NCBI GenBank assembly: GCA_964036155.1
Contig: OZ038422.1
Span: 57,063,201 to 57,127,200, forward strand
Reading direction: 5' to 3'
Origin: Diploscapter coronatus
Taxonomy: Eukaryota; Nematoda; Chromadorea; Rhabditida; Rhabditidae
Length of the DNA: 64,000 nucleotides
Positions within the stretch are counted from its first letter, which is position 1. Each line of letters opens with the position of its first letter. Made by a program: the position numbers and the translations under genes. Shown here piece after piece: positions 42,859 through 56,476 of the stretch. Below the pieces are notes generated by a model. That model was not told the origin of the DNA, did not search any database, and saw nothing but the letters and a program-made list of their open reading frames with translations.

Positions 42859-45800
42859 CTAAGAGAAGTAGAGGAGCATTGACTTTCAGAATGATAATAT
42901 CAAGTAGTAATAATAAAGCAAACGCGAAATGGAAACAGGTGAATCATTCGAATCGACTAAACGCGAGAGAAGCCTTTTTAAAAGGAAATTAGTTGCAATT
43001 TCGATTAAAAGGAAGCAGATAAGAGACGTTTGAAGAGATCGAAAAAGGCAGGGGAGCTGTAGAGGAGAAAATTGAAGAAATCTCTCATATCATATTGAAG
43101 AAGAATGAGCAGAAAAATCAACTGAAGATGGAAAAGAAAGGAGAAAGACCGAGGGGCGAATAAAAGAGAGGGAGATTGAGTTGAATCTTAGGGGCAGAAA
43201 GAGCTGAGGACGAGGATAGATAACCTTATTTGAGACGGCAAAGGCTCACTTCTAAATAAGAATGAGTGACTGCATTTTCGTGCTTTCCATCCATAGCTCC
43301 TCGCTTTCAGCCTTAAGATATGCATTTAGGTCGAGATTCAGGGGGCAACACAGACAGACAGACTGCAGTCAGTCAGTCAGATCGGGCACAGCTATCCACA
43401 TCCCTTCCACCCATTCAGATGTGCATAAACCGATTTGCGAGGGCGTGTTGTGCCTTCTTTCAAACAGAATTTATCACTCCAATCGCAATCCACTAAAATA
43501 GAACACGTTGTTTGTAGCGGCATCAAAACGCTAGCTAACTGTGGAAACGAAGACCGATAAAGCAGAAAGTTAATTACCGCTCGGATTCCGTATAAATAGA
43601 GAGAAGATGTGATTGTCGCTCGAAATGCATTTCTAACTCCGACAGATTGATGGCAGTGAGCTGAAATTTAGAAGTCATAGACCTTATGAGTAGAACTTAT
43701 GAAAGTTCAGTATTTAATATTCAATGCTATTCAACTCCGAATTAACCTCAACTTGCTAAACTTCAACCCATCTAGACCTGTCCACTATGGACGGATTGAG
43801 GATAAGGTCTGATTCGCAAAAAAGCGGATGAATTTATATCAGGCTGAAGTTTATCATTTTTGCAAATCATGAATAAGTTTTTTTCGCACAATTAGCTTTA
43901 AAATCGAATGAGAACCTTTGAAGTGGCCTCCCGTACGCCTGGGCTGAAAGTCGATTCCTGAGATTTTCCATGTTCAGTTATTTTTTGCGGCTTTCCGTTC
44001 TTTTTTTTTTCTAAATCTTAAAGTTCATTTTCCGTTTCCGGTTCGAAGTTCAAAAATGTCATTTTCGTTCAAGCCTGACTTCGACTTTTCCATTTCACCA
44101 TTTTCTAGCGAACTGCGCAGGACTTCAAAAGTTTTCCCTCAATTGTTAGACTCTTCGCCAAGTGATTTCCAAATAATGAAGGAATGTTTGGTAGTGACCT
44201 CTGAGAGGCTTTCAATTTCCATCGATTTTCCCACAAAAACAGTCTAGAGTAGCTGTGGATATTATTCGCTAAGTGTCATAAGCTTTGTCTGTCTCCATTC
44301 ACTAGCATTCACAAGCTATGTTGGCTGGCAGGGTCATTAGTCGGTGTTAGAAGCCTTCCCTTCCTTTCTGCCTTCGCTGCCCATTGTCCACTCATCTCCT
44401 TCCTTTCTCAGTCCATTCCCAGCAGTTTCTTCCCAACCATTCGAACAGTCTCTGCCTCCCTCTGTTCCTTCTTCGCTAATCTCGTAATTAACTATTGCTT
44501 CTCTTCCTGCAGCTTCATCCAAGTTTTCCATTGTCAGGAACTTTTCTCCAAGCGTCTTTGTCTTTGTCTGTTTGTTTGTTTGCCTGTTTGTCCGCATCAA
44601 GCCGCTGTTGGTTTGTCTTAGCTTCTCTTTTTTCTGCAATCTGGGTCAACAGACAATCTGCAGAATTTTGATGTTATCATGCGCGTGGACAATGCTGTTG
44701 GCGCTCATTTTCATGATTCTCAAAATCACACTTCTCACTTTTAGTAATATTTGATTAATTCCCAGTTTCGATACTTTTCTGATCTAGTATTCACTTGATT
44801 AACTAGCAAAACATCGATGTTGCATCTCGCTTTTTCGCATTCCTACTTTTCGTTTCTTTTTTCCCTTTCTTTTCTGTCTCTCATCTGCCTCACTATCTCA
44901 TTCATTATCCATTTAGCACTGTCTTCATTACGGTTATTTCATTATCAGTTTCAAGCTGTCACTTTTTCATCCTCTTTCCGTGTTCAGTCTTTTAGTGCAG
45001 AATATCATAACTTATAAAAGCCATGAAGTAACACTGTTCTATGTCGAGGCATCTTTGCGCTCATAAAATTTCTGGCTTCATTTCCTATCGTCGTTTTATA
45101 AAGGTCGCTGAAATTTTATGATCCAAAGAAGACGAAATTTCGTCACGATCCTTTTCCTACGTATTATTCCACCTTTTTTTTTAATGATAATAAATCGCGG
45201 AAAAAAGTCACTGATGAATTATCATCGTTCTCACCCGTCCTCTTTGTTGTCTTGAACAGTTTCCTCAGTCCATTCAGCTTTGTTTCCCCTCTTTCCACGA
45301 ATCCCCCAGCCTTCTTCCCGCTGCTTCGTTTCTCTTTATGTTCTTCTTTTTCATTCGCTAAATTCGCTGCTTTCAATTTCGCTCGCATTTTTTTTCCGCT
45401 GTCTTTTGGCCTTCATCATCGATGTGTTTTTATTCGATATTGGTTTTATTCGGAATTCGGAGAATAGAGTCCCTCCCACCTTATGACCCATCGCTCTGCT
45501 GCATTCTGACGCCCCCAATGTGTGTCGTGCATTATTCGGGCGTTCTTGCAAGTAAACTGGACGAACAAATTTACTTCTGATCACTAAACAAGAAAGATCT
45601 ACCTGGTTAGGCGAAATCTCCCCACACCCAGCCAGCCAATAGCCTGTGATCGTTTTGTGATTGGAAGTTCTCTTTTGGTGTTCCTTCATTCTGTGTCACT
45701 TTCTGTCCTCTCGTTCTGCGTTATGTATTTTGTGATCTGGTAGTTTTTGTAGTGTCAAATTCTTCACGAATTAGTCTCACCTGCGCGCAATCACAGGGTC

Positions 45801-46623
45801 GAATCTAGCTACCATTATACAACATAGGCAATGGTCAGTTGTAAACCGAAACACATAGCGAACTCAGGTTTGGGCTGCCCAATTTGAAGATCAAATGGTG
45901 AAAAGCCAAACAAATATCCATAGATCGGGATGAGTTTGGTATAATTTTGAAGTTTTTTATGATTGGAATCGTGAAATTTGAAGATAATCAGTTGCAAGGT
46001 CGAATTGAGAGCGACAACGATCACTCATTTGGATGATGAATGATGGGGAGGATAAATACGATTATTCTTAAACGAATTTCCTGACAATGAGTTGAAGATG
46101 GAATTCAACATATCGAAAATGCAGCTTCTTCTTAGCCCATTGATTATTCTTGAAGAAGCATAATCTATGCGATGTGTAATGTTTGTTAGCATAGCAAGAA
46201 TACTTATTGCCTCATTTGTGATGACGCCGCAACGCAATTGTAATCTCATCATCTGTCCATATCATTTATCATATCATCACCTTTAAAGTCATCTTCTGTC
46301 TTTTTCGTCGCCTTCTCTTATCGTTTCTCATCTCACTGTTCTTATTTGTTTGTTGCTTACTGTTTTGAACTACAAAATGCACATGTGATTGTGTGATCTG
46401 ATTTCCTGTATTCAGTCCTGTTCATCAAGCAACTTCCTCTCCATTTCAGCTGACTTCATATTTTGCTTCTCTTGCTTCTTTCGCAACATCTTCCCTCCTT
46501 TCTGCAGTACATAAACATCACCTACTTAATTTCAGTATTTCTCCGCTTTCTATCGAAATTTGCCGAACAAATTCAACGACTCCTTCTATTCAAACTCAGA
46601 TATTCCTTTCAGTCTCATGAGAA
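42859..46623. other. Gene-free region between the divergent GPCR and PTR genes
   Basis: From 42860 to about 43260 the + strand is purine-rich (GPCR sense strand pyrimidine-rich). From about 44330 to 46560 the + strand is pyrimidine-rich, facing the PTR gene, so the strand bias flips between the divergent genes. A run of CAGA and GTCA repeats lies at 43350-43380. No exon could be supported. Confidence 0.5.
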
Positions 46624-49600
46624 ATGAAACTGTGCACGGCCAAGTATGAGATTTACATGCAGGTCTATTCGACTTTGCTCATTTGAAAAGCAATGTTTCG
46701 AATTTCAGAGGCTTTTCTATCGACTGGGCGTTTCAATTGGAACTCACCCATGGCGCTACATTTTCGGAGTTCTGCTCTTCACATTTGTCTGTGCAATCGG
46801 TCTCGTTCGATTCCATCAGGTCGGTAATTAAATTTTATTTTTCTTTTATAGTATCCATGAAGCATTATAAGTTCAAGTTATTCGCTAGTTTCTCTCAATT
46901 TTCTAAACTACTTGTTCTGGTCTATCTACGGTTGGATTTTCACTTTTGATTAATTATATGATCTTGTCGATCAAACATCGGCCTGTTTTCTTGAAAATAA
47001 AATTAGTAATCCGCTGACATCATGAGATTTTTGAAGACGTTTAGTGACGAAAAAATGAAAGGCTTTCATGATTTTTGAAATTTAAAATAAAAAAATGCTC
47101 ATTTGATGAAACATTTGGCTGCGATCTACCAGATTTAATTTACATCTCATTGTTGCATTTGTGGCATAATTAATGTTGGTATTGGGATTTTTTGCGGGAT
47201 CAGGATTGTGAAAGCCAGAGATTCTTTCAGATTTTCTTTCTTCATAATCTCAAAGGATTAGTTTAGCAGTTCGAGCGCATCTCTTTCCGCCATAATTAGT
47301 TTAGCACGAATTAGTAATCTGTTAGAAAGAAGTCAGAATTTTGTTCCCCATTTATCAAAAATATGAATTTTGTGAAAAGTTTTATCTAAAAATTATTCTT
47401 TTTATTTCTTCGCTTCGAATTCATTTTTATTTTTTTCATTTTCAAATTTGCTATTTAGCGAAAACAATACTTTCAATCTAGTGAATATTCATCATGACCT
47501 ATAAAATTTAGCGATCTTGAATCAAATATGCTTTCATGGGTACTTAGATTTCGAAGTTTCTAATCGATGACATTCCTGTTTTGGATAGTATCAAATAGGG
47601 AATAGTTCTATGAGAAATAAACATTTTTCTTCTCAAAAGTTATAGTTTCAAAACTTTGTTACTGAAAAGCGATCGACTATTATCTCATCAATTCACATTG
47701 TTTACCGTATACTACACGATTCTGACTGAATAGCAGTTTGACTAATACGTATTTGTGTCTGAACTCGTGTTTGATGAATATCACCAATCAATCAAAATAT
47801 CCCAAATAGCATTCAAAATTTCGAGGAAAATGACAAACGATTGTGATCATGAAGACTAACGCATTCGCTTTCAATAAACTGCTATTCTGTATTTAAAACT
47901 TCTGCAGTTGATCATTTAGTCTTCGGGAAACGATTGTATTACAAGACAGAACTTTTAAGAAAAAATTAGCAGTATATATATTTATTGAGATTCTTCGCCA
48001 AAATAGGTTCATTTGCTGAATTCGTTAAAATTGGTTTATTTCAAAATGAAATGAAAAGCAGGAAATTGGAAAAAGTGAAAAGTAAAGTAACTTTTCTCTT
48101 TTTACAGTTAGTGAATGTGCAAAGAAGTGGTTGTTGCAGATAAGCAATGCGAGACAGACATTCACGGCCAGCGACTCTGCCAGCCACAAGGAGGGGAACA
48201 TGATGAAGGAATTCCTCGGGCAGAATGGAACTTTGCATATGATTGAGGTGGGAGATAAATCAGATTCATAGAATTATTGAAAAAAAATTCAAACAAAACA
48301 TTCATACTACCCGAGAATCTAAGATTTCTCAACTTTTATCCTAAATACAAATTTTCACTCTTAAAAATCTAGTCTTCCTATATTTTTATCGATTAACCTT
48401 CGTCGTTTATTGTATTTGTCATTAAGTTTAAAGACTTAAAAAACTGCTAAAATCTAGCCCATGAAATGACAGGTGGTGAAAATATAGGAAACCGAAAATG
48501 CCATTTTTTCATTATGATGAAAAATTCATTGTGCACAAAAATATCAAGCAAAGTTTTCAATTAAACATGAGCATATTTTCTTCAGATGATGATAAAAGCA
48601 GCAGATAATGGAAGTCTTCTAAGGGAAGCCCATCTGCATCAATTCATCGACCTCACGAAGGAAATTCGCAACGACATTACTGTTGAGGTAGGAATTGTGA
48701 CCCTTCATGCAAAGTTGCATTGGGCTGAAGGTACTTTGTTACCAAACACTATTTCTTTTTTTTCTTCTTATCCTACACTGTTTCTGCTTTGGTAACGAAG
48801 TACTCACTTTTGGTAACAATGTACTCACTTTCGGTAAAAAGTACTCATTCGTGGTAACAAAGTACCTTCAGCCGTTGCATTGCAACCCATTCTATCACAA
48901 ACGTACCAGTTTGCAATGTGTTTTCGTTCGTTTTCTTTCCTCCTTCTCTTCAAAAATACTCTATCAATCTTTGAAGAACACGTGAGAATTCTCATCGAAA
49001 ATCTTCTATTTCCAATCAAAAGGTCAATTTGACGAATGCATTTGAAACACATTCGATACACGAGAAAATGATAGAAGGAAAACGAAGAAATGCTTGAACT
49101 CGGAGAGAATTTAGGATGAAAATGGCAAGAAGCATAAATATGATGACGACTTGTGCCATCCTTACTGTGCAAAGAACGATGCCCTGTTTCTGTTCTTGGA
49201 TTTGTATGATTCGAACCACACAAACACGAGATCTGATGGAGCTTTGGAGGTTGATAAGCAGAGACGAGTGATGAAAATGACTGGCGAAATTTGCAGTTGA
49301 GTTACCCGACGATGGAATTGCTGGATCGTCGCGTATTCCTCGCAGCCAACATCTACGGTCCTTCCTTCGTCAATGGCACCAACATCATCGACGGATTCAC
49401 CACTGCCATTCTTCGTTTCTACATGACCTATTCTGACCCAAAACTACTCATCAAATGGGAAGATAAGGTAGAAATTTAGCAATATTCTTTGTTTTATACC
49501 AGGCAATATTTTCCAATTTCTTTTCTTATTGATCCAAAGGTGTAAATGCATGTGCAGAAATGTTGGTAGTGGAAAAAATTTGCGCTGCACTTCAACATCT

Positions 49601-52600
49601 TTCCGAAATCCCAAACTAACTGCATTGTAAAACAATTTTCGTAACGCATTACCAATATTCCTGCGCGCGTGTGAGCAAAACTGGACTCCTGTATTCACTG
49701 TCGGTTTTTTTTCTTATTTCTTTCCTATTCCCTCACTTTAATAACCGGTGATCCATACAGGGAGTCCAAAATATTTAGGATGAGCGGATTTAAAAATTAC
49801 CTCAAAGATAAATTGCTACCCATTCCCTACTAGCTGCATTTTTGACGACTGAACTTCCTTCGTATCAAATCCTTAACAAAAAACCTCGCAAAGTGTCACT
49901 CGTATCTCTTGACGAAATCTTGCATACAGATCAATTTTAGAATAAAAATGGCAACCGAGGTCGGTAAACCTACCTAAAACTCGGTTCAAAGTTGCCATTC
50001 TTTCTATCATTCAAGTATAAGAGAAATGAGCTGTTTGTTCTGCTTACGATGTAAGCTAGTTTTTGCAAATCCAGTTATTCATTGAAAATAAGCAGAGCAG
50101 AAACTTTGAACCGATTTTTGTAGGTCACCGATCTCGGCTGTCATTTTTAACTTCGGGATCGTTTTTGCCGACATTCGTCATCGAATTGGCTTGTATGCAA
50201 GTTATTGTCAATGAATACGAGTAGACATTTCGTAAGGTTCCTTGTAAGTGTCAATTCAATTTCAGCTAGTAGAACTGCTCTATGATTCACACAAATATCC
50301 ACTTCTGATTGCCGGAGCTGGGTCGGATAATCTCGTTGCGAAGGAAGTCAAGGCTATTGGGACGAAAACCGCACCTCTTCTTGGAATGTCTCTAGGATTA
50401 TTGATGGTCTTCCTGTTCTTCTGTTCATTCAGGTCAGGTAACAACATTAATTTTTTCAGGATGATGATAATGAAATTGCAATTTGCTCAAGGATGCAATA
50501 GAACCAAAAAATTTGATGAAAAACCAAACATTTGTGTATGTGAAATCAAGCAAATATTATAGATTTTTGTGTACTTCGAATCAGTGACATGTGAGATTTC
50601 AATTTCGAAAAGATAACTTCATTTTGGGTTTCACAAGCCTTTCATTAATCGCCACCTTTTCCAGATACAAAATGCGTGAGTCGAAGCCTTTTGAAGCTAT
50701 GCTTGGCGGGTGTATTCCTATTTTGGCCTCAGTCGCCACGATTGGTCTGGTCTCGGCCACAGGTCTTGCCTTCCAGTCCATCATCGTCTCCACCCTCTTT
50801 CTCATTCTTGCTATCGGTTGGCTTACGATCTAATTGGGCATTTCAAGTTTCATAATCATCTTCAGGCATTGATGATGTGTTTCTAATGCTGTCAGAATGG
50901 CACAGGAGTGAAAAGAGCCTCCCCATTCCAGAAAGAGCTGGAGAAATGGCGAAGGTAAGAAATGGACTAGATTTATTAGCATTATTTTGATGTGAAAATC
51001 TTGTCTATCTTTAACCTCCCGGAAAACTTCTATTTTTTTATCAGTAATATCCAAGAATTCTTCAATAAAAAATAATGGATTTGCATTTGAACTATCTCAA
51101 TTTTGCAAGAACTCTTTATTTTTCTTGTATATTTTTGCATTAATTTGATAATTTCGTCAATATTTTGAACATTTCAGATAGCATTCTGCTCCATGACAGT
51201 GACATCTGGTTAGTGATACGTTTTTCTTCCATTAATATGAAGATTTTTCCCCAGTTCAAAGATGGAAGTATTTCTAGAAGTTGACGAAATTTGCATCTAG
51301 TGCAAGAAAGATGCACTAATCCAATAGCATTTCAGTAACGAACGTAGTGTCATTCGGGAATGGCGTCTTCTCGACGACCCCCGTCCTGCAGACCTTCGCG
51401 ATCTACTCTGCAGTGGCCAGCATCATCTGCTTCGTCTACCAGATGTTCGTCTTTCCAGCCATTCTGGTCATTACTGCTTCTAGGGAATACGAGACTATCG
51501 ATGAGAAGAAAGTGTAGGCCTTTGGATCTTCTCGAAATGCAATGTCACATAGTTCTGCGCCAATTCATTTAGAAAGTTATAGTTTTTTTTAGAAGATAGA
51601 GTTAATAATAAAAAATTCTGCAACTGCTTTTCATATATATATTTAAAAAGACGACTTATTTTGTTCCAGAAAGAGATGTCTGCCAGAAGAAATCAAGCCG
51701 ATTGCATATTTTTCAAAGTTCAATTCTGCAGTGTGGCGATTCATCTCGATTGCTGTGGAAAAGTGGTGGTTCCGAATGAGCGTTATTGGAGTAAGCTTTT
51801 GAATAGCTTATTTCCTCGTATAAACTAGTGAAATCTCAGATTCTAATCGGTTATTGGGCATTGGGCATTTATGGAATCGAAAATTTCAAAACGGACTTGT
51901 CCATACAGAAAATGGGCGACCCTGATTCGAGGTAGAGGCTGATCTTCGTATTAGAAAATCATGATAATTTTAGAATCGTCGTTTTCAAAACTGAATATGA
52001 TCATGTTATCAGGGTAACGATCTTGAAAATGTCAATATTCAGACGATTTAATAACTACTTTTAGGCAATGCAAACAGTTGCAATCCTCGTTCGAAAGCCA
52101 GGCGACTTGAGAAATCCTCGGCACCTGAAGAAGGTCAAAGATATGGTCACCGTATACGAGACTGCTGATTACAGGTAGATCGAAAAATTTATTCATTTGA
52201 CATTTTCATCCTTAACTTTCAAATTCAGCTATGGTCCCGATTCTACCTTCTGTTGGCTGCAGCCCTATTTGGATCACCTCGCATTTTTCGAGGCTGAAGA
52301 CGACATCGAATTGCCTGTGAGTTTTTTTCCTAATATTTACGTTGAACTTCTATAGGAAAGGGAGGCAATAGAAAAAGCAATTCTTTGATTTTATCATGCA
52401 ATTATTTTCGTAAGTTTCTGCATTTTTCAATTTCATATAAAAGGTCTTTGAAGAATTAATCACTTTTTTCTTTATCACTACTATTTCGCTTTCAAACTAA
52501 ATCACCTTTTCAAATGGTGATGTGTGAAATGTATTAATTTTTCAGTACGCCTAAACTAATGGAACAAGGTTCCTTGTTGAATTCTGATTTTTTGCTCAAA

Positions 52601-54651
52601 TCTATATCTTCAAATTTCAGCCGTTCACTTACCGCGATCTGCCAGTGTTTCTCGCGTCGAATTCCGTCTACAATTCGACTCTGCATATCAACGAATCTGC
52701 CTGTCTGCAGGACAAACCCGAATGTCTGACTGCATTCATGTTCACTACTGGGTTCTCTGGCAAAGCAGAGTAGTTTCATTATTTATGCTGAAGTGATAAT
52801 TGCTGAATTCAGCTATTACGAGATGTATCCATTGATCGAAAGTTGGCGAGCCATTGCGAGCAGATTCCCTGAGTTGGAAATTTACACCTACACCGAGAGG
52901 CACAACTTTGCTGATCAGGTAAGGTAGTTGAAGAAAATTGGAAAAAATTAAGCTTTTAGTCGAACGACATGCAGTCAATAATCTGGCAGACAGCCATGAG
53001 CGAAGTGATCTGCATGGGGCTGTCCTTCATCATCTTCGTTCCAGATCCAGTCTCCATTTCTGCCGCTATGTTCAGTCTGCTTTCAGTAAATATGGGGGTA
53101 TGAATATTGATAAAGATACAATGACGCTCAAAGCTTTGGAAACTCGTGATTTTAGTTATTTTCATTCATCTAATTATCATAAACCAATTGATTTGAAATT
53201 GGGCATAGTATCATGAATGTTTGTTCCTGGTTTGTTTGAAATTTCTGAAGAATCAAACATAAGAAAATGACTGGATCATGGGTGCAAAATCATATGCATT
53301 TTCAACCTTTTTCTCAACATCATTTTCTTATTTTGCAGGTGCTCGGTTTCCTGTCTTTGTGGGATGTGGGAATGGACCCAGTCTCGATGGCCTCCCTGCT
53401 CATGTCCATCGGCTTCTCTGTCGACATCTCCGCTCACATCACTTATCACTACTACGAGGTCAAGGCTCCTGTAAGTCTATTTCTATACAGTATTTCTCAT
53501 TGGAAATAATTTCCCGTAAAAATAGTTTTAGATTTAGGAAAGATGAGATTCAATTTGTACAGAATAATAACCTTGCTACTTCAATTTCACATCAATCCAG
53601 TTGAAATTATATTCTATCAAGATTTTATTTCTACAGTGTGCGATAAAAGTTTTTGCAACGAGGTTATATTGTTTATCAGGCATACGTTTGATAAAATCGC
53701 CAGCGTTTCCGGAAAATGCTTTCAATACTGCCAATTGAGATACTCTCCGTTACCTTTATTTTTCAATCATATATCGTCGTAAATCTGAATTTATTGACTC
53801 ATAGCTTCTCTTGAATAATCTTGTTGCAAAACCTTTTCATTTAAGAAACATTTATTTTTCGTAATTTTGCTTGATGTAGTAATTGCAGACAGTTCAACAA
53901 CGATTAGAAGAATCCTTGTCAAACATCGGTTGGCCAACAATGCAGGGAGGGCTATCGACTATGTTAGCCATGCTTCCTATCCTAATTCGACCTACTTATT
54001 TGTCACTTACTTTTCTGAAAGTGAGTTGCATTCATTAGGATGATATTTTGAAAAAAAAAACTGATCCTCATCCATAAAAGCATTATACAGATGTGGGGGA
54101 AAGGTTGAAAATATTTTTGAGATTTATAAAACTTATATTCCCTCACACTAACTGTCACCCACTTTTACTTGAAATTATCGCTTGATTCGGGATGCTTTGA
54201 TTAGCAATTGAGTTTAAGAAAAATGTGTTTAATCTTCCATTTTAATGAGAAACGTAATGTTAATATTTTCTTATCAAACATTAGAGTGTAATGTAATGTT
54301 GTAAAGCGTTGACGATATTCGTGAAGATCAGCTTTCTTTTCAAATTTGTATTTATATTTTCCGTTTTCTTATTCAGACAGTCATTCTGGTGACAGTATTT
54401 GGACTAATACATGGATTAATTATTCTGCCAGTCTTTTTGTCAATATTCACGCAAATTTATAAATTGATTTTCAAAAAGTAAGTCACTTTTGTCTTTTTTA
54501 ATTCGACCAATTAAATTTAAGAGAAAGTACGTCTTCGAACGGATCAATTGGCAAAGGCAGCACGAATTCGTCGAGTGGTAGCAGCATTTCCATCGGCCAG
54601 CCCGCGGTCATAACGAGCAGTAACAACAACAACGATTCTCACAAATGCTAA
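46624..54651 (+). CDS. Patched-related (PTR) sterol-sensing-domain permease
   Basis: Twenty-three exons join in phase: 46624-46662, 46709-46819, 48140-48247, 48586-48687, 49115-49249, 49297-49467, 50266-50432, 50665-50816, 50866-50954, 51178-51208, 51336-51513, 51670-51790, 51840-51931, 51974-52013, 52065-52174, 52229-52316, 52621-52769, 52813-52918, 52960-53097, 53339-53470, 53889-54020, 54377-54477, 54522-54651. The protein is 873 aa. The start MKLCTAKYEIYM then 'RLFYRLGVSIGTHPW' is typical of nematode PTR proteins. The first extracellular domain has 'LCHPYCAKNDALF'. The sterol-sensing block ends in the hallmark 'AIGIDDVF', and the second half has 'MSIGFSVDISAHITYHYY' (GxxxD), so both RND proton-relay motifs remain. 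The tail is Ser/Asn-rich. PTRs act in moulting, cuticle and lumen formation in nematodes; the cargo is unknown. Intron 2 is 1.3 kb. Confidence 0.93.
48714..48886. repeat. Fold-back element with internal tandem repeats in a PTR intron
   Basis: Perfect 22-bp inverted arms lie at 48723-48744 and 48852-48873 (core CTGAAGGTACTTTGTTACCA), extending imperfectly outward to about 48714 and 48886. The loop holds about four direct repeats of 19-21 bp starting GGTAAC at 48791, 48812, 48833 (GGTAAA) and 48853, the last overlapping the right arm. The size fits a small non-autonomous element or a satellite-like hairpin. Confidence 0.65.
49878..50246. repeat. Long imperfect inverted repeat (MITE-like) in a PTR intron
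   Basis: Left arm about 49878-50000 and right arm about 50101-50246 are imperfect reverse complements. Matching blocks include ATGGCAACCGAGGTCGGT against ATGACAGCCGAGATCGGT, and CTCGGTTCAAAGT against ATCGGTTCAAAGT. The outer parts share CTTGCATACA and ACTCGTAT blocks. The right end lies only about 20 bp from the acceptor of exon 50266-50432. Confidence 0.6.
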
Positions 54652-54790
54652 TGCATCAATCAGCGAATTGCTCAATGATTCTGTATATATTGCTCCATTT
54701 ACAAGCCAAGTATACGCGATGATTTCCAAACGGGTGCAACCATCTTGTCGAACAGGCCTTTCCGATTTAAGTTAGGCAAAACTTAGTTTG

Positions 54791-54804
54791 AATAAATATT
54801 TATT
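54791..54804. terminator. Bidirectional poly(A) signal of PTR and PHYH-1
   Basis: AATAAATATTTATT reads AATAAA on the + strand (54791-54796) and AATAAA on the minus strand (54804-54799). It sits 140 bp after the PTR stop and 107 bp after the stop of the convergent dioxygenase gene, so one sequence can serve both. Confidence 0.55.
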
Positions 54805-54910
54805 TATTTATACATTTCTAAGGATTCGTTTACAAAATAAACGATAAGAATAGAAATCGGATATTCATGGAATTGCAATATGTATGAAGATGGGGTTCTT
54901 GCTGTTGGGT

Positions 54911-56476
54911 TTATAGATTGCACCTCTTTCCATTGACAGGCCTGGCGCGGCCTCTCCATACATCCGCAAAGTCGATCTTCACCTCGTCCGGGTTCATTCC
55001 GAGTTTCGTGATTCTCTTGCGCGCGACTTCCAGAATCTCATCTTGAGTGAACTAAAAAGAAATGGCCTTCGAGTTAAAAAGAAACGAATCTTCGAACCTC
55101 CTGAGCTGTGCCAGAGATATCGACGTATTTGCACAAATCATCATTGGCATAGTGGCACGAAATAGCCTTACGGAATCCTAAAAATGCCAATTTAGAAAAA
55201 AAAAAACTTATAAAATGGGATTATGTGAAATTCAGATACTTGAAAAGCTAGCGAAATTGAGTTAAAAATTTTAGAAACTCAAATTTAGAATTTCCTTATT
55301 AAAAAGAACATACCATCAGTTCTGTTGGCTCCGCTTCCGTGAATGAGCAGTGGGTGGAAGAATACAGTGTCACCGGCTTCCATCTCGACGTGGAGACGAG
55401 GCATCGAGGGATCGTAGTTCTGGATGCCGTGGTAGATCTTATTTACGCCGCCCTAGATTAGAACATGCTAAGTTGTGCTTTTCCTTGCAAGCTACCTACC
55501 TCCCATTTGGGGTATTCATGAGGAAGAAGAACTCCCGGGTCCTTGTGAGTTCCAGGCACGACCACAAGACAGCCATTAGCACGGTTGATTCGCTCCATCG
55601 CGGTCCAAGCACAGCAGATGAAGTCGGCAGGACGGAAGTTGAAGTACTGCAGATCCTGATGCATCGGGTGTCTCGATGTCAATTTTCCGTTATCCGGGGG
55701 CTTGTTGATGAGCATCGTGTGCATTGACTGAATCAAATTATTCAAAGTTGATGATTAGTTGGGTTTAAAGCACCCAGAAATGTTATCAGAGCCTTAAAAT
55801 ATTCAAATAAGAATCAATTTGGTAGTCTAAACACCCTAAGAATTTGTACTTCTGAATTCATTAACCAGTTTGAATAAATTTAACTAAAATTTCTTATTGA
55901 TAAAAAAATTGTGGTTGAAAGTTTAGTTATGATGAAAAGTGAATATTGATGCTAATTTTACCATTAGATTGGAGTTTGGATTGCCAATTAAGTCTTTAAC
56001 GATATCGATAATCTGCAAAACACAACAAAATAATCATATTCTAACTCAATCTTGCTGCATACCGTCGGATACTTGCAGTAATCGAAGAGAACTGGATCGC
56101 CATTAAAATCCTGCACTTTCGTAATTGCCTTTTCCCCTATAGTTTTGAGTAAAAATTATCCATATTTCTAAATGAATGCTTGCCTTGTTTAAATTCGGAC
56201 TTAGCAATTGTAATATCTCGCATCACAGTCATCTCTGCTGGAACATTCTTTTTCTCGCAGATCTCCTAAATTTAGATGATTATGACTACATTTCTGCGGA
56301 GTATTCATTTTGCCAACCCTAAATCGGTTCTTGAATCTCTCCAATTCGTATTGAGGCACGCAATTGCGAATAACGATATAGCCATTCTTCTCATAAAATA
56401 GCTTCTGCTCCTTTGAAAGCACAAGCCCTTCCGAATTCCAATCCAATATGCCTGCACCAAGTGTGGTTGTCGTCAT
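54911..56476 (-). CDS. PHYH: Phytanoyl-CoA dioxygenase family protein, copy 1
   Basis: Eight exons join in phase: 56318-56476, 56184-56265, 56063-56136, 55962-56012, 55500-55727, 55314-55452, 55098-55177, 54911-55051. The protein is 317 aa (human PHYH 338). It is an Fe(II)/2-oxoglutarate oxygenase; human PHYH 2-hydroxylates phytanoyl-CoA for peroxisomal alpha-oxidation. The N-terminus has '[20 protein letters not shown]'. The iron ligands appear as '[12 protein letters not shown]' (His-Gln-Asp) and '[13 protein letters not shown]' (second His), and the 2-oxoglutarate Arg as '[10 protein letters not shown]'. All are intact. No PTS2 is visible near the N-terminus; the last residues are KRCNL. 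The intron after 56184 starts with GC (AAG|GCAAGC), forced by frame. A tandem paralogue lies 1.5 kb upstream on the same strand. Confidence 0.94.

Noticed and set aside
46646..46831. ORF suggesting a PTR start at 46646
   Set aside because: The ATG at 46624 with a donor after 46662 gives the family-typical MKLCTAKYE start joined to RLFYRLGV.
48101..48139. Longer 5' end of PTR exon 3 beginning after TTTACAG
   Set aside because: It would need phase 1 from the previous exon, which ends in phase 0; the TTGTTGCAG acceptor at 48139 keeps frame.
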